33,506 bases of DNA, from contig JAHHRX010000022.1 in NCBI GenBank assembly GCA_020025545.1, positions 1 to 33,506 of the forward strand, written 5' to 3'. Position numbers and translations under genes: made by a program. Position 1 is the first letter of the stretch. Each line of letters opens with the position of its first letter. The DNA comes from Oscillospiraceae bacterium (GTDB lineage: Bacteria; Bacillota; Clostridia; Oscillospirales; Oscillospiraceae). This document shows positions 31,880 to 33,506 of this stretch, in pieces. The notes beneath the pieces are model-generated. The model had not been told where the DNA came from, did no database searches, and was given only the letters and a program-made list of their open reading frames with translations.

Positions 31880-33307
31880 ATGAAAAACAGCGAAAAGACT
31901 CTGGATATGATTGTAAACCTCTGCAAAAACAGAGGCTATATCTACGCAGGCTCCGAAATCTACGGCGGCCTTGCCAATGCATGGGACTACGGCCCCCTGG
32001 GTGTAGAGTTCAAGAACAATGTCAAAAAGGCATGGCTCAAGAAGTTTGTGCAGGAATCCGACTACAATGTGGGTCTGGATGCCGCGATTTTGATGAACCC
32101 CACCACCTGGGTTACCACCGGCCATGTGGGTTCCTTCTCGGATCCTCTGGTAGACTGCAAGGGCTGCGGTGCCCGTCAGAGAGCCGACAAGCTGATTGAA
32201 GCAGCCGAATCCGGCAAGGATGTGAATGTGGATGCCATGAGCTTTGATGAGATGGATGCATTCATCAATGATCACGAGGATGTGGTTTGCCCCAACTGCG
32301 GCAAGCACCATTTCACCCCAATCCGTAAGTTCAACCTGATGTTCAAGACCCAGATGGGCGTTACGGAAGGCAATACTTCCACCGTTTATCTCCGTCCCGA
32401 GACCGCACAGGGTATTTTCGTGAACTTTGCCAATATCCAGCGTACCACCAGAAGAAAGCTGCCCTTCGGCGTATGCCAGGTTGGCAAGGCTTTCCGGAAC
32501 GAGATCACCCCGGGCAACTTCACTTTCCGCACCCGTGAGTTTGAGCAGATGGAGTGCGAATTCTTCTGCCAGCCGGGCACGGATCTGGAGTGGTTTGCAT
32601 ATTGGAAGGATTTCTGCGTAAACTGGCTGACCGAGCTGGGCATCAAGCGAGATGCGCTGCGCCTGCGTGACCATGAGCCCGCAGAGCTGGCATTCTATTC
32701 CCGCGCCACTACCGACATTGAGTATCAGTTCCCCTTCGGCAGCGGCTGGGGCGAGCTGTGGGGCATTGCTGACCGTACCGACTACGATCTGGGACGCCAT
32801 CAAGAGGCTTCCGGCAAGACTCTGGAGTATTTCGATCAGGAAAAGGGTGAGCACTATATCCCCTATGTCATCGAGCCTTCTCTGGGCTGTGACCGTGTAG
32901 CGCTGGCATTCCTGTGCGAGGCTTATGATGAGGAAGTAGTTGGTACCGATAAGAAGGGCAACCCCGATGTCCGTACTGTGCTGCACCTGCATCCGGCTCT
33001 GGCACCTTACAAGGCTGCCGTCCTGCCCCTGAGCAAGAAGCTGAGCCCCAAGGCCGAGGAAATCTACCACATGCTCCAGAAGGACTTCATGGTGGACTTC
33101 GACGATTCCGGCTCCATCGGCAAGCGCTATCGCCGTGAGGATGAGATCGGTACACCGCTTTGCATCACAGTGGACTTCCAGACGGTGGGCGATGATACCA
33201 CCGAGGCAGATAACTGCGTGACTGTCCGTGACCGTGATACCATGGAGCAGGTTCGTATTCCTATCAGTGAGCTGAAAAACTATATCGCTGAGAAGTGCGC
33301 ATTCTGA
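31880..33307 (+). CDS. glyQS: Glycyl-tRNA synthetase, single-chain (alpha2) type
   Basis: Charges tRNA-Gly. The 475-residue class II synthetase starts SEKTLDMIVNLCKNRGYIYAGSEIYGG (quoted in part), the eukaryote/archaea-like homodimer type found in Firmicutes, not the alpha2beta2 GlyQ/GlyS type. A zinc-type insertion is seen in DCKGCGARQ and CPNCGKHH. Motif 2 is GKAFRNEITPGNFTFRTREFEQME (in part), motif 3 is EPSLGCDRV, and the C-terminal anticodon-binding domain has LHPALAPYKAAVLPL. TTGGAGG lies ten bases before the ATG. It is a single-gene unit with its own promoter. Confidence 0.96.
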   Translation: MKNSEKTLDMIVNLCKNRGYIYAGSEIYGGLANAWDYGPLGVEFKNNVKKAWLKKFVQESDYNVGLDAAILMNPTTWVTTGHVGSFSDPLVDCKGCGARQRADKLIEAAESGKDVNVDAMSFDEMDAFINDHEDVVCPNCGKHHFTPIRKFNLMFKTQMGVTEGNTSTVYLRPETAQGIFVNFANIQRTTRRKLPFGVCQVGKAFRNEITPGNFTFRTREFEQMECEFFCQPGTDLEWFAYWKDFCVNWLTELGIKRDALRLRDHEPAELAFYSRATTDIEYQFPFGSGWGELWGIADRTDYDLGRHQEASGKTLEYFDQEKGEHYIPYVIEPSLGCDRVALAFLCEAYDEEVVGTDKKGNPDVRTVLHLHPALAPYKAAVLPLSKKLSPKAEEIYHMLQKDFMVDFDDSGSIGKRYRREDEIGTPLCITVDFQTVGDDTTEADNCVTVRDRDTMEQVRIPISELKNYIAEKCAF

Positions 33308-33336
33308 TTCACAAGGCTGTATGTAATGTTTAATCT

Positions 33337-33378
33337 TTCCCCCGGTGCTTCATGCGCCGGGGGAATGTTGTATAAATT
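33337..33378 (+). terminator. Terminator after glycyl-tRNA synthetase
   Basis: A 9-bp stem TTCCCCCGG/CCGGGGGAA (33337-33345 with 33357-33365), extended inward by about three pairs with a TTCAT loop. The tail TGTTGTATAAATT is only moderately T-rich. Confidence 0.7.
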
Positions 33379-33398
33379 CGCAGACGGAAAATAAGGGG

Positions 33399-33427
33399 TT
33401 GACAAACCCATACTGCCGTGGTATAAT
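33399..33427 (+). promoter_or_regulatory. Consensus promoter of the initiator tRNA gene
   Basis: Perfect TTGACA (33399-33404), a 17-base spacer and a perfect TATAAT (33422-33427), about 30 bases before the tRNA. Confidence 0.9.
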
Positions 33428-33457
33428 AACCGAGCACTTGAGAGAGTGCGTGAATAT

Positions 33458-33506
33458 CGCGGAGTAGAGCAGTTGGAAGCTCGTCGGGCTCATAACCCGG
33501 AGGTCG
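33458..33506 (+). tRNA. Initiator tRNA-fMet (CAT), 3' truncated by the window
   Basis: The first 49 bases of a tRNA. The acceptor strand CGCGGAG starts with C1, which in initiator tRNAs faces an unpaired A72. The D arm is GAGC/GCTC, and the anticodon arm is TCGGG-CTCATAA-CCCGG with anticodon CAT at 33491-33493. The run of three G-C pairs next to the anticodon loop is the initiator hallmark. The variable loop begins at the window end. Confidence 0.92.

Noticed and set aside
30962..33070. 702-codon minus-strand open frame opposite plsC and glyQS
   Set aside because: It crosses two real genes, a promoter and an intergenic gap. Its translation is low-information, His/Gln-rich sequence typical of antisense shadows.
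1..33506. CRISPR arrays, insertion sequences, prophage genes, toxin-antitoxin pairs
   Set aside because: No regularly spaced repeats, transposase or integrase motifs, or phage structural genes were seen on either strand.

Overview
The window looks like chromosome of an anaerobic, moderately GC-rich gut-type Clostridia (Oscillospiraceae/Ruminococcaceae-like). The evidence is clostridial gene content (an rnfCDGEAB operon, a flavodiiron protein with its own rubredoxin, a GlgC/GlgD pair, bacterial glycyl-tRNA synthetase of the single-chain type), strong AGGAGG-type ribosome binding sites and consensus sigma-A promoters. Genus and species cannot be fixed from the sequence alone. There is no phage, insertion sequence, CRISPR array or rRNA here.

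Layout. (1) Bases 1-4823, plus strand: the 3' part of a Zn/Cd-type P1B ATPase, then a ROK glucokinase and a four-domain flavodiiron protein, closed by a strong terminator. (2) 4841-10027, plus: the complete six-gene Rnf complex (C-D-G-E-A-B), with its own promoter and an upstream inverted repeat. (3) 10033-15934, minus: glycogen metabolism. glgC-glgD-glgA forms one tightly packed operon. A separately promoted intracellular GH13 enzyme is translationally coupled to a 56-residue Cys-rich protein. (4) 16109-18468: a GNAT acetyltransferase and an mgtE magnesium transporter diverge from back-to-back promoters; mgtE has a leader ORF of 23 codons. (5) 18446-20154: aspartate-semialdehyde dehydrogenase (minus) and an atypical peptide deformylase (plus). 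(6) 20155-23340 is the accessory, partly decayed part: an ABC exporter behind a promoter, operator and terminator-containing leader, a truncated acetyltransferase, an NTF2-like protein, a frameshifted gene remnant and hairpins with no obvious owner. (7) 23343-25937, minus: a TetM/EF-G-like GTPase fused to a YacP/Rae1-type NYN nuclease domain. (8) 25960-30852, minus: a five-gene operon (DUF1624 membrane acyltransferase, membrane protein, CCA-adding enzyme, short-chain dehydrogenase, MBL-fold lipoprotein). (9) 30894-33506, plus: a PlsC-type acyltransferase, glycyl-tRNA synthetase and the start of an initiator tRNA gene cut by the window end.

How the genes fit together: Rnf couples ferredoxin oxidation to NAD+ reduction and ion pumping; the flavodiiron protein handles oxygen or NO; glucokinase, the glycogen genes and the GH13 enzyme handle glucose storage and release. 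The most interesting candidates are the translation GTPase-NYN nuclease fusion (a one-chain ribosome-targeting nuclease by inference), the mgtE leader ORF, and the attenuator-like leader of the ABC exporter.
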